DNA of 64,000 bases from an uncultured Eggerthella sp. (GCA_900542065.1 UQLU01000006.1:1-64000); one strand, 5' to 3'. Shown: positions 1 to 8,028, counted from the first letter of the stretch. The notes: a model not told the origin generated them from the sequence alone. Program-made: numbers and translations.

Positions 1-36
1 GGTGTAGTCCGTGGGAGGATAGGTCGTTCTGCTCAT
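1..36 (+). rRNA. 5S rRNA, 3' end only (partial)
   Basis: The first bases carry GTGGGAGGATAGGTCG, which matches the conserved 3' part of bacterial 5S rRNA (typical form GUGGGAGAGUAGGUCG before the 3' strand of helix I). The rest of the gene, and presumably 23S and 16S rRNA, would lie left of the window. A small CTGC-TCAT-GCAG hairpin and a T-run at about 52-56 follow and may end the transcript. The exact 3' end is a guess. The call rests on pattern recognition of a short fragment. Confidence 0.7.
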
Positions 37-209
37 GCAGGGCGCTGTCTGTTTTTAATAGTTTTTCATCTAGTAATTCATTTATTTTCTATGCGTTTCT
101 GGTAGTATAAATTAAGATGTTTTCTTATTTCTGAAAGCAACTTATTACATTGTTTTATTAGTGCAATTTGGTGCGTATTGTCTATCTTGCCAGGAAGGTA
201 CGGTTTTTC

Positions 210-1181
210 ATGAACCTTGCGCAACTATACTACTTTCGTACTCTTGCTAAATATGAACATTACGGGAAAGCTGCTGAAAGCCTCTACATTACCCAGCCTT
301 CTCTTTCTAATTCAATTAAGAACCTGGAAAAAGAAATTGGCGTTCCTTTCTTTGAACGTGTAGGACGCAATGTTCGTCTTACCGAATATGGCGAAGAATT
401 CAATAAGCATATTTGTTTAGCGCTTGATGAAATTGATAAAGCGGTCGAAATAATGCGTGCATACAATTCTGGTTTGAGTGGACGTATTCGCATTGGTTCG
501 GTAATCAGCATCCAGAGAAACTATTTGCCTTGTCTTTTGAGCACGTTTAAGGGCGCTTTTGGCGATGATGTTGTTTTCGATATTTATCAGGGTACAACCT
601 ATGAATGTCTTAAAGGATTAGAAGACGGTAAATATGACGTGGTATTTTGCGGCAAACTTGATGGAGTGAGTGAAGACATCGAATTTATTCCTCAGTTCTC
701 ACAAAATGTCGTTTTAGCGGTAAATTCTAGTCATCCTTTAGCTCAGCGAGAGGTTATTTCTCTTCGCGAATTAAGCGATACTAAGCTTACCTCCTATCGT
801 TCCCAGTCGTATATGCATATTATTTTCGAAGGCTTGTTTAAGGCTTATAACCTTAATGTTGAACAGGGATTCGATGATGAAATCAGTGCTGCATCTTTAG
901 TTGCGTCCGACAGAAGTATTGTTGCAGTAATTTTGGAAACATTAGATGACTTATCTTTGGAGAACTTCGTAACAGTTCCAATTGCTGAATTGCGTGAACC
1001 ATTCCATATTATTTATTTGGGCTACAACAAAAAGTCATTCCATTCTCATTTGGTAGAGGAATTTATTAAGTTTACGCAGCGTCATATCAAGTTCCCAACT
1101 GGTGTTATTCCTCTTGAGGAAAACTACATGAAAGGAACTGTGCCTGAAGAAAGCCTTAAGAAATACGAAAATCAGTTTTAA
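210..1181 (+). CDS. LysR-family transcriptional regulator, first of a flanking pair
   Basis: This is a 323-residue LysR-type regulator of normal family length. The N-terminal winged helix-turn-helix is clear (AAESLYITQPSLSNSIKNLE, about residues 19-38), followed by a substrate-binding effector domain from about residue 90. I chose the ATG at 210 because MNLAQLYYF is the usual LysR beginning and aligns with the second LysR at 8029; AGGAAGG lies 11 bases upstream. The two regulators are clear paralogues and flank the dehydrogenase/CoA-transferase genes, so one or both probably control them in response to a substrate or CoA-ester. The ligand is unknown. A terminator follows at 1259. Confidence 0.92.
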   Translation: MNLAQLYYFRTLAKYEHYGKAAESLYITQPSLSNSIKNLEKEIGVPFFERVGRNVRLTEYGEEFNKHICLALDEIDKAVEIMRAYNSGLSGRIRIGSVISIQRNYLPCLLSTFKGAFGDDVVFDIYQGTTYECLKGLEDGKYDVVFCGKLDGVSEDIEFIPQFSQNVVLAVNSSHPLAQREVISLRELSDTKLTSYRSQSYMHIIFEGLFKAYNLNVEQGFDDEISAASLVASDRSIVAVILETLDDLSLENFVTVPIAELREPFHIIYLGYNKKSFHSHLVEEFIKFTQRHIKFPTGVIPLEENYMKGTVPEESLKKYENQF

Positions 1182-1258
1182 GTAATTGATTTAGATAAGT
1201 TTTTCGCGAGTACGCTGTTTACTATTATTCGAACATTACCTTATAGGTAATACTTCTC

Positions 1259-1296
1259 AGTGGGTTGAATCTATTGGTTCGACCCACTTTTGTTTG
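1259..1296 (+). terminator. Rho-independent terminator after the first LysR gene
   Basis: An 11-bp stem with one wobble pair (AGTGGGTTGAA against TTCGACCCACT) with an 8-base loop is followed by TTTGTTT. It closes the LysR transcript and separates it from the dehydrogenase unit. Confidence 0.85.
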
Positions 1297-1386
1297 CTGT
1301 TCTTAAAACTACTGTTTGAAAATCGTTATGGAACAGCATTGCAGCAATCGGTCAATGGCTAAACTTTTACGAGAAAGGCATCTAAA

Positions 1387-1436
1387 AACTATATATTCAT
1401 TTGAGAACTATGAAACTATAGCGGCAAACTATGAAA
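1387..1436 (+). repeat. AACTAT repeats, including a 21-bp-phased direct repeat AACTATGAAA
   Basis: AACTAT occurs at 1387, 1406, 1414 and 1427. The copies at 1406-1415 and 1427-1436 extend to AACTATGAAA and are 21 bp apart, two helical turns, as expected for a regulator bound twice on one face of the DNA. They lie about 230-280 bp upstream of the short-chain dehydrogenase gene. Binding by a flanking LysR protein is a guess. Confidence 0.35.
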
Positions 1437-1609
1437 TAGGGTTAAAAATAGGCTTTTTTCCGTTGATTGATAACCATAGCCTTAATAATAGGTTCAGATT
1501 GATAGAAACAACTGCATATCATTTATGTTAGCTATAAATACTCATCAGTAGACAATTAGACCCAAACTCACTTCTGGCCGACCATATTACTTGTCTGAAA
1601 TAGTGTGAA

Positions 1610-1641
1610 TCAAGGAAACAAAGAAGAAAGGGTTTCCTTGA
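1610..1641 (+). promoter_or_regulatory. Perfect 9-bp inverted repeat in the leader of the dehydrogenase gene
   Basis: TCAAGGAAA (1610-1618) pairs perfectly with TTTCCTTGA (1633-1641) across a 14-base loop. It ends about 10 bases before the strong ribosome-binding site GAGGAGGG. It could be an operator or a 5' hairpin that stabilises an abundant mRNA. No T-run follows, so it is not a terminator. Confidence 0.5.
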
Positions 1642-1665
1642 AATAAAGAAAAGAGGAGGGTTTTT

Positions 1666-2457
1666 ATGGCTAACTGGTTTGCTGGAGAACCAAAGGAGCA
1701 GCTCGCAGGTAAAACTGCTGTAGTAATGGGTGGCGGCTCTGGTATCGGTAAGGCAACCGCACAGGCTCTCTGCGCAGCAGGCGCAAACGTAATGATTTGC
1801 GGCGTTCCTGAGCAGATCTGCCTTGACACTGCTGAAGAACTTAAGGCAGAAGGCGGCAAGGCAATCGGCATGTTCTGCGACGGCACCAAGCAGAGCGACA
1901 TTGACGCAATGCTCACCAAGACCGTTGAAGAATTCGGTGGCATCGACATGGTAGTTTCCACCGCAGGCATCTCTCTTCCTCGCACCAACGCTCTCGACGT
2001 TACCGAGGAAATGTGGGAGAAGATCTTCGCTGTAAACGTAAAGGCAAATTGGTTCATCGCAACCTCTGCTGCTAAGTACATGAAGGACAAGGGCGGCAAG
2101 ATCGTTCTCGTATCTTCTGGCCGTGGCGACCGCGCAATGGAGAACATTGCTCCTTACTGCACCACCAAGTCTGCTGTAATGGGTATGGTTCGCGCTTTGG
2201 CTGTTGACCTTGCTCAGTACAACATCAAGGTAAACGGTATCGCACCTGGTTACGTAATGACTCCTATGGTTGAAAAGGTATTCGCTGACAATCCTCAGCA
2301 GGAAGCTTATGTAAAGAGCCGCACTCCATTGTCCGACTTCACCTACATGGGCTCTCTCGACGAGATGGCAGAAGCAATTATGTTCTTCCTGCATCCAATT
2401 AACGAGTACACCACTGGTCAGACCATTACTCTCGACGGTGGTTGGTCTATCCAGTAA
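1666..2457 (+). CDS. Short-chain dehydrogenase/reductase (classical SDR)
   Basis: This 263-residue NAD(P)-dependent oxidoreductase has the classical SDR signature: glycine-rich nucleotide motif GGGSGIG at residues 22-28, an STAG motif near 98-101, Ser150/151, and the catalytic Tyr164-x3-Lys168 pair (YCTTK). It ends with the usual TGQTITLDGGW cofactor-side motif. The start is set by GAGGAGGG just upstream. A zinc alcohol dehydrogenase follows after 80 bases in the same unit, so both probably interconvert hydroxyl and keto groups of one pathway. Codon choice is highly biased (lysine almost all AAG), suggesting strong expression. The substrate is not identifiable; steroid, hydroxyacyl-CoA and sugar-alcohol activities all occur in the family. 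Confidence 0.93.
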   Translation: MANWFAGEPKEQLAGKTAVVMGGGSGIGKATAQALCAAGANVMICGVPEQICLDTAEELKAEGGKAIGMFCDGTKQSDIDAMLTKTVEEFGGIDMVVSTAGISLPRTNALDVTEEMWEKIFAVNVKANWFIATSAAKYMKDKGGKIVLVSSGRGDRAMENIAPYCTTKSAVMGMVRALAVDLAQYNIKVNGIAPGYVMTPMVEKVFADNPQQEAYVKSRTPLSDFTYMGSLDEMAEAIMFFLHPINEYTTGQTITLDGGWSIQ

Positions 2458-2537
2458 CTCATCGACTTCGTGCAGTCGCGTAAGCGCGACTGCACACTGT
2501 TGACTTTCGTTTTCTTTACCTAGAAAGGGGTAAATAC

Positions 2538-3590
2538 ATGGAAGGTGTAATGAACGCAATCCATTGTGTAGGCCGTACCGAACCTTGGCAGTATGTAGAG
2601 GATGCTCCTATTCCTCAGATTAAGGATGACGAAGTACTGCTCGAGATCAAGGCATGCGGCATTTGCGGTACTGACCACTCTTTGCATCGTGGACAGGAAG
2701 CACTGTTCAACTCTTATGACATTACGTTCCCTGCAATTTTTGGTCATGAGTTTGCTGGCGTTATCGCTGAACTTGGCAAGAATGCTCCTGCAAACCTCGA
2801 AGTAGGTATGCGTGTTACCGCTAACCCTGTTTTGTTCGACAACACTTGCCCATACTGCGACAAGGGTATGGTAAACATTTGCGACAACCGTCCATTCTAT
2901 GGCACCGACCTTCCTGGTGGTTTCGCAAAGTACATGGCAATCCGCGCTACTAACGTTATTCCTATTCCTGACGAAGTATCTTTCGTACAGGGTGCTCTTC
3001 TTGAGCCACTGGGTGTAGCTCTCAACGCTGTTGAGCGTACTCATCCTGAAGCTGGCGACACTGCATTGGTAATGGGCCCTGGCCCAATCGGCTTGCTCAT
3101 GGTTGCTGTTTTGAAGCAGGCTTACGGTATCCAGAAGGTAATCTGCTCTGGTCTTGCAGCTGACACCAAGCGTCTTAAGGTAGCTGAAGATCTCGGCGCT
3201 ATCACCATCAATGGTTCCGAAGTTGACGTAATCGAAAAGGTTAAGGAACTCACCAACGGTCATGGCCCAGAGATCATCTTGGATGCTGCTGGTCACTTCA
3301 CCGTTGTACAGCAGGCAGTAGAAATGGTTGCTAAGAATGGCCGCATCGGTATCACCGGTCTTCCTGCACAGCCTTCTAGCATCCACATGAACCCAATCGC
3401 TATGCGTCAGATCACCATCGTTGGTTCTCGTGCTTACGAGCGTAAGCATTGGCGCCAGGGCTTGAACCTTCTCGCAAACGGCCTCAACATCGATGCTATT
3501 GCAAGCCACGTACTTCCTTTGAAGGAATTCGAAAAGGGCATGCAGCTCATCGATGACGGCGAGGGCTTGCGCGTTATTCTCGAGCCGTAA
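2538..3590 (+). CDS. Zinc-dependent medium-chain alcohol dehydrogenase
   Basis: This 350-residue protein belongs to the threonine/sorbitol dehydrogenase-like medium-chain dehydrogenases. The catalytic zinc site is visible as Cys43 (ICGTD), His70-Glu71 (GHE) and the Glu of LLEPLGV. The Rossmann motif is GPGPIG. The structural zinc lobe has Cys104, Cys107 and Cys115, but the place of the first cysteine is Asp101 (DNTCPYC). Asp could still bind zinc, or the site may be weakened. The start at 2538 has AAAGGGG 8 bases upstream; ATG at 2550 is an alternative. It follows the SDR and ends at the terminator at 3663. The substrate is unknown. Confidence 0.92.
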   Translation: MEGVMNAIHCVGRTEPWQYVEDAPIPQIKDDEVLLEIKACGICGTDHSLHRGQEALFNSYDITFPAIFGHEFAGVIAELGKNAPANLEVGMRVTANPVLFDNTCPYCDKGMVNICDNRPFYGTDLPGGFAKYMAIRATNVIPIPDEVSFVQGALLEPLGVALNAVERTHPEAGDTALVMGPGPIGLLMVAVLKQAYGIQKVICSGLAADTKRLKVAEDLGAITINGSEVDVIEKVKELTNGHGPEIILDAAGHFTVVQQAVEMVAKNGRIGITGLPAQPSSIHMNPIAMRQITIVGSRAYERKHWRQGLNLLANGLNIDAIASHVLPLKEFEKGMQLIDDGEGLRVILEP

Positions 3591-3662
3591 GATCAACTCT
3601 TTTTCTTGATTCATTACTTTATTCGATAAGACGAGGTCAAGTAATGAAGTAGGATTAATTGA

Positions 3663-3699
3663 GGGGTGCTGACACCATCGGTGCCGGTACCCCTTTTCT
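3663..3699 (+). terminator. Terminator between alcohol dehydrogenase and CoA-transferase genes
   Basis: GGGGTGCTGACACC and GGTGCCGGTACCCC form a 14-position imperfect stem around a 3-base loop, followed by TTTTCTTT. It ends the SDR-ADH transcript, though readthrough into the next genes is possible. Confidence 0.8.
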
Positions 3700-3706
3700 T
3701 TCTGTC

Positions 3707-3732
3707 AATGGTATTTGTCTAGGAATACCAAT
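3707..3732. promoter_or_regulatory. Candidate operator: inverted repeat AATGGTATT-N8-AATACCAAT
   Basis: The two half-sites (3707-3715 and 3724-3732) match at 8 of 9 positions and surround TGTCTAGG. GTATT-N8-AATAC has the size and symmetry of a LysR-type box (T-N11-A). It lies between the terminator and the first CoA-transferase start, about 24 bases upstream of it. The related core ACTTGTCTGAAATA occurs before the SDR gene. Binding by a flanking LysR protein is inferred from position only. Confidence 0.5.
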
Positions 3733-3755
3733 ATCACTTAAGTTAGGAGATAAAT

Positions 3756-5072
3756 ATGGCAGGACTTGAAGGAGTAAAGGTTGTTGAACTTACTCAGTAT
3801 GCAGCAGGACCTGCAGCAGGCCGTGCTCTTGCTGAAATGGGTGCAACCGTAATTAAGGTAGAGCCATTCACTGGCGACGAACAGCGTACCCAGGGCATGG
3901 CTTGGGGTATGGCTTTCCGTACCGAATTTGACGACGTCGCTTATGACTGCGGTTCTTTCAACAAGGAATGGACTGCAATTAATGCTAAGAACCCAGAAGG
4001 CTTGGAAGTAATGTATAAGCTGCTTGAAACTGCAGATATCTTCCTGACCTCTCTTCGTTCTGGCGCTCTTCAGCGTCTTGGTCTTGACTATGAGACCTTG
4101 CATGAGAAGTTCCCTCGTTTGGTATGGGCTCAGAACCGTGGTTACGGCGAGCACGGCCCAATGAAGGATGCTAAGGGCTTTGACGCTACTGCATTTGCTG
4201 CACGTTCTGGTTTTGTAAGCGCAATTCCTCAGGCAAATGCTCACTATGAGCCAGGTAACTCTCCAATCGCATTTGGTGACTGGAACACTGGTTGTGCTTT
4301 GGCAGCAGGTATTCTTGGTGCTTATGCTGGTGCTCTTCGCACTGGTCAGGGCGACAAGGTAACTGGTTCTTTGTACCACGTAGGTACTTGGGGTATGACT
4401 TCTGCTCTTATCGCTCAGCAGCAGGGTTGCGACTATCCAAAAGACCGCATGGAAGCAAAATGCCCAACCAACAACTCTTATGTTTCTTCCGATGGCATTT
4501 GGTTCCTTATGTGCTTCGGTCACTACAACAAGTATCATGAGCTCGTTTTCAAGACTCTTGAAATGGACGAGGTATGGTACACCGATCCTCAGTACGAAAG
4601 CCTTGAAGTTTTGGCTGACAACGGTAAGTACGTTGATGTTGTAGCTGCAATGCATCAGGCATGCAAGAAGTTTACCTTCGCTGAACTCGAAAAGAAGTTC
4701 CGTGAAAACGATATTCCATTCGAGAAGATTCAGACCGTTACTGACGTTCTTCAGGATCAGGAAGCATTTGACAACGACCAGCTCCGTTACGTTAAGTACG
4801 AAAAGCAAGGTCCTTCCAGCCCTTATGGTAAAGAAGACGAATACGTCATTACCACTATGCCATTCCGTCTGGACAGCATTGGCGACCCTGTTCTGTATCG
4901 TAGCCGTCCTACCGGTTATGACACCCGTAAGATCCTTAAAGAGTATGGTTACACCGACGCTGATATCGATAAGCTCATCGAAGACGGTGCAGTTATGGAA
5001 TACACTGGCGATCCTCTGCCTCCAGAGGTTCTCGAGCCTAGCTTCGGTCCTAACTCTAAGAAGACTAAGTAG
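3756..5072 (+). CDS. Family III CoA-transferase (CaiB/BaiF type), first copy
   Basis: This 438-residue protein moves CoA between carboxylic acids in the cytoplasm, activating a substrate without ATP. The N-terminal Rossmann half carries the family pattern (GVKVVELTQYAAGPAAGRAL, then ATVIKVE). The expected catalytic aspartate is Asp175 in the segment IAFGDWNTG. Length is slightly above the family's 380-420, with a charged tail. The ribosome-binding site TTAGGAGA precedes the ATG. A second, divergent family III transferase starts 31 bases downstream, so the two may form a heteromer or act on different acids. Similarity to carnitine, bile-acid and phenyllactate CoA-transferases is at family level only. 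Confidence 0.92.
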   Translation: MAGLEGVKVVELTQYAAGPAAGRALAEMGATVIKVEPFTGDEQRTQGMAWGMAFRTEFDDVAYDCGSFNKEWTAINAKNPEGLEVMYKLLETADIFLTSLRSGALQRLGLDYETLHEKFPRLVWAQNRGYGEHGPMKDAKGFDATAFAARSGFVSAIPQANAHYEPGNSPIAFGDWNTGCALAAGILGAYAGALRTGQGDKVTGSLYHVGTWGMTSALIAQQQGCDYPKDRMEAKCPTNNSYVSSDGIWFLMCFGHYNKYHELVFKTLEMDEVWYTDPQYESLEVLADNGKYVDVVAAMHQACKKFTFAELEKKFRENDIPFEKIQTVTDVLQDQEAFDNDQLRYVKYEKQGPSSPYGKEDEYVITTMPFRLDSIGDPVLYRSRPTGYDTRKILKEYGYTDADIDKLIEDGAVMEYTGDPLPPEVLEPSFGPNSKKTK

Positions 5073-5103
5073 TTTTAGTTTTTAAACGAAGGAGAAACTT
5101 TTT

Positions 5104-6339
5104 ATGGCACGTGCTACTACACCATTTTCTGGCATTACCGTTCTTGACTTCTCTCGTTACCTCCCTGGTGGCTATGCTACTCAGGTATTAGCTGACTTGG
5201 GCGCTACGGTAATTAAGTGCGAAGACACTGGCGCTGGCGACTTCATGCGTCACGACTACCCAACCATGGGCAACGGCATTTCTTACTACATCACTGCTCT
5301 TGGCCGCAACAAGAAGTCTGTATCTTTGAACTTGAAGGATCAGGAAGTTGTTGAATGGTTCTTGAAGATGGCTAAAGAAGCTGACGTTATCGTTGAAAGC
5401 TTCCGCCCAGGCGTAACCAAGAAGCTTGGTATCGACTATGAAACCATTAACAAGATCAATCCTCGCATCATTTACTGCTCCATTTCTGGTTATGGTGCTG
5501 AAGATCCTCGTTCTAAGAAGGCTCAACATGACCTCAACATGCAGGCAACCAGCGGTTATCTGTCAGTAAATCATGGTGGTACTTCACCTTTGCACCTGTG
5601 CGACCTTTCTTCTGGCATGGTTGCAGGCCAGGCTTTGCTCGCAGCTCTGTATGCTCGTGAGCAGACCGGTAAGGGTACCTACATCGATACCTCTATGTTC
5701 GACTGCTTCGTATGGTGGAACTCCTTGCTTGATTCTCGCTGGTGCTTCAACGGTGGCCAGTGCGACCGTAACGACCTTGAGTATCCTTCTGCTGCATACA
5801 ATGTGTATGAGACGAAGGACGGCGGCAAGCTTGCTCTTGGTATGGTAGAGCCTAAGTTCTGGCAGCCATTCTGCGATGCAATTGGTCATCCAGAGATCAA
5901 GGGTGACGGTTTGAAGCGTCGTTGGGAAGCTCCTGAAGCATTTAAGATCGTAGAAGAAACCATCAAGTCCAAGACCACCGACGAATGGATGGAGTGGCTT
6001 GAGGACAAGGACTTCTGCATTGCTAAGGTAAACTCCAAGACCGAAGCAGTAGAGCAGATTACTCGCGAGAATCCTGAGGCACTTGCATGGGTTGACTTCC
6101 CACGCGTAGGTCGTGTTCTTCAGACCGGTTTACCGCATCATCTCTCCACCATCCCTGTAAACATTGCAGACTTCGAAGAAGTATCTCCTCTCGGTGCTGA
6201 TACTGAGGAATACCTCAAGAAGGTTGGTGCAGACGATGCAACTATCGCTCGCTTGAAGGAGCAGGGTTCTATTCGTCTTGGCGACGACATTGAGCCTGAA
6301 GAGGACCGCGTACCTCTGTATGGTGGTCAGTTAGACTAA
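5104..6339 (+). CDS. Family III CoA-transferase (CaiB/BaiF type), second copy
   Basis: This 411-residue family III CoA-transferase begins with the usual GITVLDFSRYLPGGYATQVL and ATVIKCE segments. The catalytic aspartate is expected at Asp167 (LHLCDLSSG). It is only distantly related to the preceding transferase, so it is not a recent duplicate. GAAGGAGA lies just before the start. The two genes form one unit closed by the terminator at 6400. Codon use is as biased as in the neighbouring island genes. The acid activated is not readable from the sequence. Confidence 0.92.
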   Translation: MARATTPFSGITVLDFSRYLPGGYATQVLADLGATVIKCEDTGAGDFMRHDYPTMGNGISYYITALGRNKKSVSLNLKDQEVVEWFLKMAKEADVIVESFRPGVTKKLGIDYETINKINPRIIYCSISGYGAEDPRSKKAQHDLNMQATSGYLSVNHGGTSPLHLCDLSSGMVAGQALLAALYAREQTGKGTYIDTSMFDCFVWWNSLLDSRWCFNGGQCDRNDLEYPSAAYNVYETKDGGKLALGMVEPKFWQPFCDAIGHPEIKGDGLKRRWEAPEAFKIVEETIKSKTTDEWMEWLEDKDFCIAKVNSKTEAVEQITRENPEALAWVDFPRVGRVLQTGLPHHLSTIPVNIADFEEVSPLGADTEEYLKKVGADDATIARLKEQGSIRLGDDIEPEEDRVPLYGGQLD

Positions 6340-6399
6340 CTTTACGTTAGATACCTAGTTTTTTCCGCAGTTGATCTAACGCGGGAGGGGCTAATTATA

Positions 6400-6428
6400 G
6401 GGATGCTCGAAAGGGCATCCCTTTTTTT
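6400..6428 (+). terminator. Terminator after the CoA-transferase pair
   Basis: A perfect 7-bp stem GGGATGC/GCATCCC with an 8-base loop is followed by a run of seven T. It closes the two-gene transferase unit. Confidence 0.9.
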
Positions 6429-6719
6429 CTTGCTAGCTGAATTAAGCGAAGTTGACCTGAGAGCGCTGTCTTAAGCTAATCGAAGGAAAACAACAAAGCA
6501 TGCAAAAATGTGAACATGTTTTAGAGGTTTGTAAATTTAATCGATCAAAATTAACAAAACTAAAGAAAAGCAGGTATGTCCCTATAACCTATTCATAAAA
6601 TATATAGATTCCTTAGAAACTAAAGTTGCTTAATGATTTGATTTAGAACCCGTTCACCGTCAGAATAGACCTGTAAGCAAAAGCGATAAGCTTTGTGCAA
6701 AAGAAAAGAAGGGGGACTA
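6429..6719 (+). promoter_or_regulatory. Non-coding upstream region of the acyl-CoA dehydrogenase gene
   Basis: This 290-base AT-rich stretch holds no believable gene. It must contain the promoter of the dehydrogenase gene because a strong terminator precedes it. TATATAG near 6600 could be a -10 element, but no matching -35 was found. The length suggests regulator sites; none was recognised with confidence. Confidence 0.4.
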
Positions 6720-7922
6720 ATGAATCCTAACGCAAAGATCACGGATGAGCAGTTTGAGGCTTACCTCAAGCAGATCCGCGAATTGGCAGAAGGCCCATTC
6801 GAGGAAATGCAGAAGGAGATCGAGGTAACCAACACCTTCCCAGAAGAGTTCTATGAGCTCTCCAAGAAGAACGACCTCTATCGCTATTATCTGCCATCAG
6901 AATACGGTGGATGGGACCTCAACGAGCTTGAAATCTTGAAGGTTCAGGAAGAGTTCTCTCGTGGACCTGGCGGAATGCGTATGCATCTCCATCATGCAGC
7001 TGACATGAACTGGCGTATCCTCGAGGACTATGGCAAGCCTGAGCTCAAGGCTCAGCTCATGGACAAGTTCCAGGACAAGACCATTTACTGCAACTTTGCT
7101 ATCACCGAGAAGACTGGTGGTACCGGTGCTGACCTTCACACCACCGCTGAGAAGCAGGCTGATGGTTCTTACGTTCTGAACGGTGAAAAGTGGCTCATCT
7201 CCCACACCGACTGCTCTGATTACACCTATGTAATCGCTGTAACCGACCAGGAAAGCGACAAGGACTCTCGTCTGTCCGCATTCCTCGTACCTAACGATGC
7301 ACCAGGCTTTGAAATCATCCCTATGCCTCATATGATGGGCTGCAAGGGTGCAGGTCACGCAGGCCTTAAGTTCACCAACTTGAAGCTTGATCCTATTTAT
7401 CTGCTCGGCGAAGAGGGCCAGGGCATGGAAGTAGCTATTCACTCCCTGTCTGTTTCTCGTGTACACATCGCTTGCTCTAACCTCGGTATGGCACAGCGTA
7501 TGCTCGAGATCTCCCTTAAGCGTGCAGCTGACCGCGTAACCTTCGGTAAGCCAATCATCAAGCGTCAGGCAATCAAGATGAAGATTGCTAACATGCAGAT
7601 GATGATTCATGCACTTCGCTGCTTGGTATACGATTTCGCTCAGGACTTCGACATCGATCAGCACAATGACTACATCGACGAAAAGGCTGCTATTGCTAAG
7701 CTCTTCTCTATCGATACCGTACGTCTTGTTTCTGACGAAATGCTCGAGATCTTCGGTGGCGACGGCTACTTCGAGGATTCTCCTTATGGTCCTACCGAGC
7801 GTCTCTATCGTGACTGCCGCGCTATGTGGCTTGAAGAGGGTGCTCCTACCGTACAGCGCATCACCATCGCTCGTGAGTGCGAGAAGCATGGCGGCAAGAT
7901 TGAGTACCTCTCCGCAAAGTAG
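6720..7922 (+). CDS. Acyl-CoA dehydrogenase family flavoprotein
   Basis: This 400-residue FAD enzyme introduces or removes an alpha-beta double bond in an acyl-CoA. It has the three family segments: an N-terminal helical domain, a central beta domain with FAITEKTGGTGADLHTTA and the W-L-I-S-H flavin contact, and a C-terminal helical domain with the usual RVTFGKPI and IFGGDGY motifs. The catalytic glutamate is expected in LEEGAPTVQR. The start at ATG 6720 follows GGGGGA closely. Next to CaiB-type transferases it resembles the CaiA-CaiB pair, where the flavoprotein reduces an enoyl-CoA as electron sink; the direction here is unknown. It is a single-gene unit with highly biased codons. Confidence 0.93.
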   Translation: MNPNAKITDEQFEAYLKQIRELAEGPFEEMQKEIEVTNTFPEEFYELSKKNDLYRYYLPSEYGGWDLNELEILKVQEEFSRGPGGMRMHLHHAADMNWRILEDYGKPELKAQLMDKFQDKTIYCNFAITEKTGGTGADLHTTAEKQADGSYVLNGEKWLISHTDCSDYTYVIAVTDQESDKDSRLSAFLVPNDAPGFEIIPMPHMMGCKGAGHAGLKFTNLKLDPIYLLGEEGQGMEVAIHSLSVSRVHIACSNLGMAQRMLEISLKRAADRVTFGKPIIKRQAIKMKIANMQMMIHALRCLVYDFAQDFDIDQHNDYIDEKAAIAKLFSIDTVRLVSDEMLEIFGGDGYFEDSPYGPTERLYRDCRAMWLEEGAPTVQRITIARECEKHGGKIEYLSAK

Positions 7923-7969
7923 TTATAACTTGTAATTATTTATAACTCTGCATTTAATTTGCGGTTCTT

Positions 7970-8012
7970 ATGGGTCTTCGTCCTATAATTGGATGAAGAC
8001 CCATTTTTTATT
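7970..8012 (+). terminator. Terminator after the acyl-CoA dehydrogenase gene
   Basis: ATGGGTCTTCGTCC pairs with GGATGAAGACCCAT (14 positions, one mismatch) across a 7-base loop, followed by TTTTTTATTT. It lies directly before the second LysR gene, so that gene needs its own promoter or readthrough. Confidence 0.9.
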
Positions 8013-8028
8013 TAGCTGAGGGGCCGCT

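Larger units (their letters stand above)
1297..1665 (+). promoter_or_regulatory. AT-rich leader/control region ahead of the dehydrogenase unit
   Basis: No believable gene is seen in this 370-base stretch. It holds the AACTAT repeats at 1387-1436, a core TATTACTTGTCTGAAATA around 1585-1602 that resembles the candidate operator at 3707-3732, and the hairpin at 1610-1641. No convincing -35/-10 pair was found, so the promoter is probably activator-dependent; that is inference. Confidence 0.5.

Noticed and set aside
1316..1531. 71-codon open frame in the region before the SDR gene
   Set aside because: It starts at TTG without a ribosome-binding site, has no recognisable features and covers the AACTAT repeats.
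1528..2559. Long open frame (343 codons) antisense to the SDR gene
   Set aside because: It mirrors a gene with clear SDR motifs and very biased codons, which clears stops from the opposite strand. It has no recognisable domain or own ribosome-binding site.
2520..3614. Long open frame (364 codons) antisense to the alcohol dehydrogenase
   Set aside because: Same cause as above. Its translation looks protein-like but matches nothing I know and lies exactly opposite a well-supported gene.
3738..4808. Long open frame (356 codons) antisense to the first CoA-transferase
   Set aside because: A shadow of a codon-biased gene without motifs.
6897..7889. Long open frame (330 codons) antisense to the acyl-CoA dehydrogenase
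   Set aside because: A shadow of a codon-biased gene without motifs.
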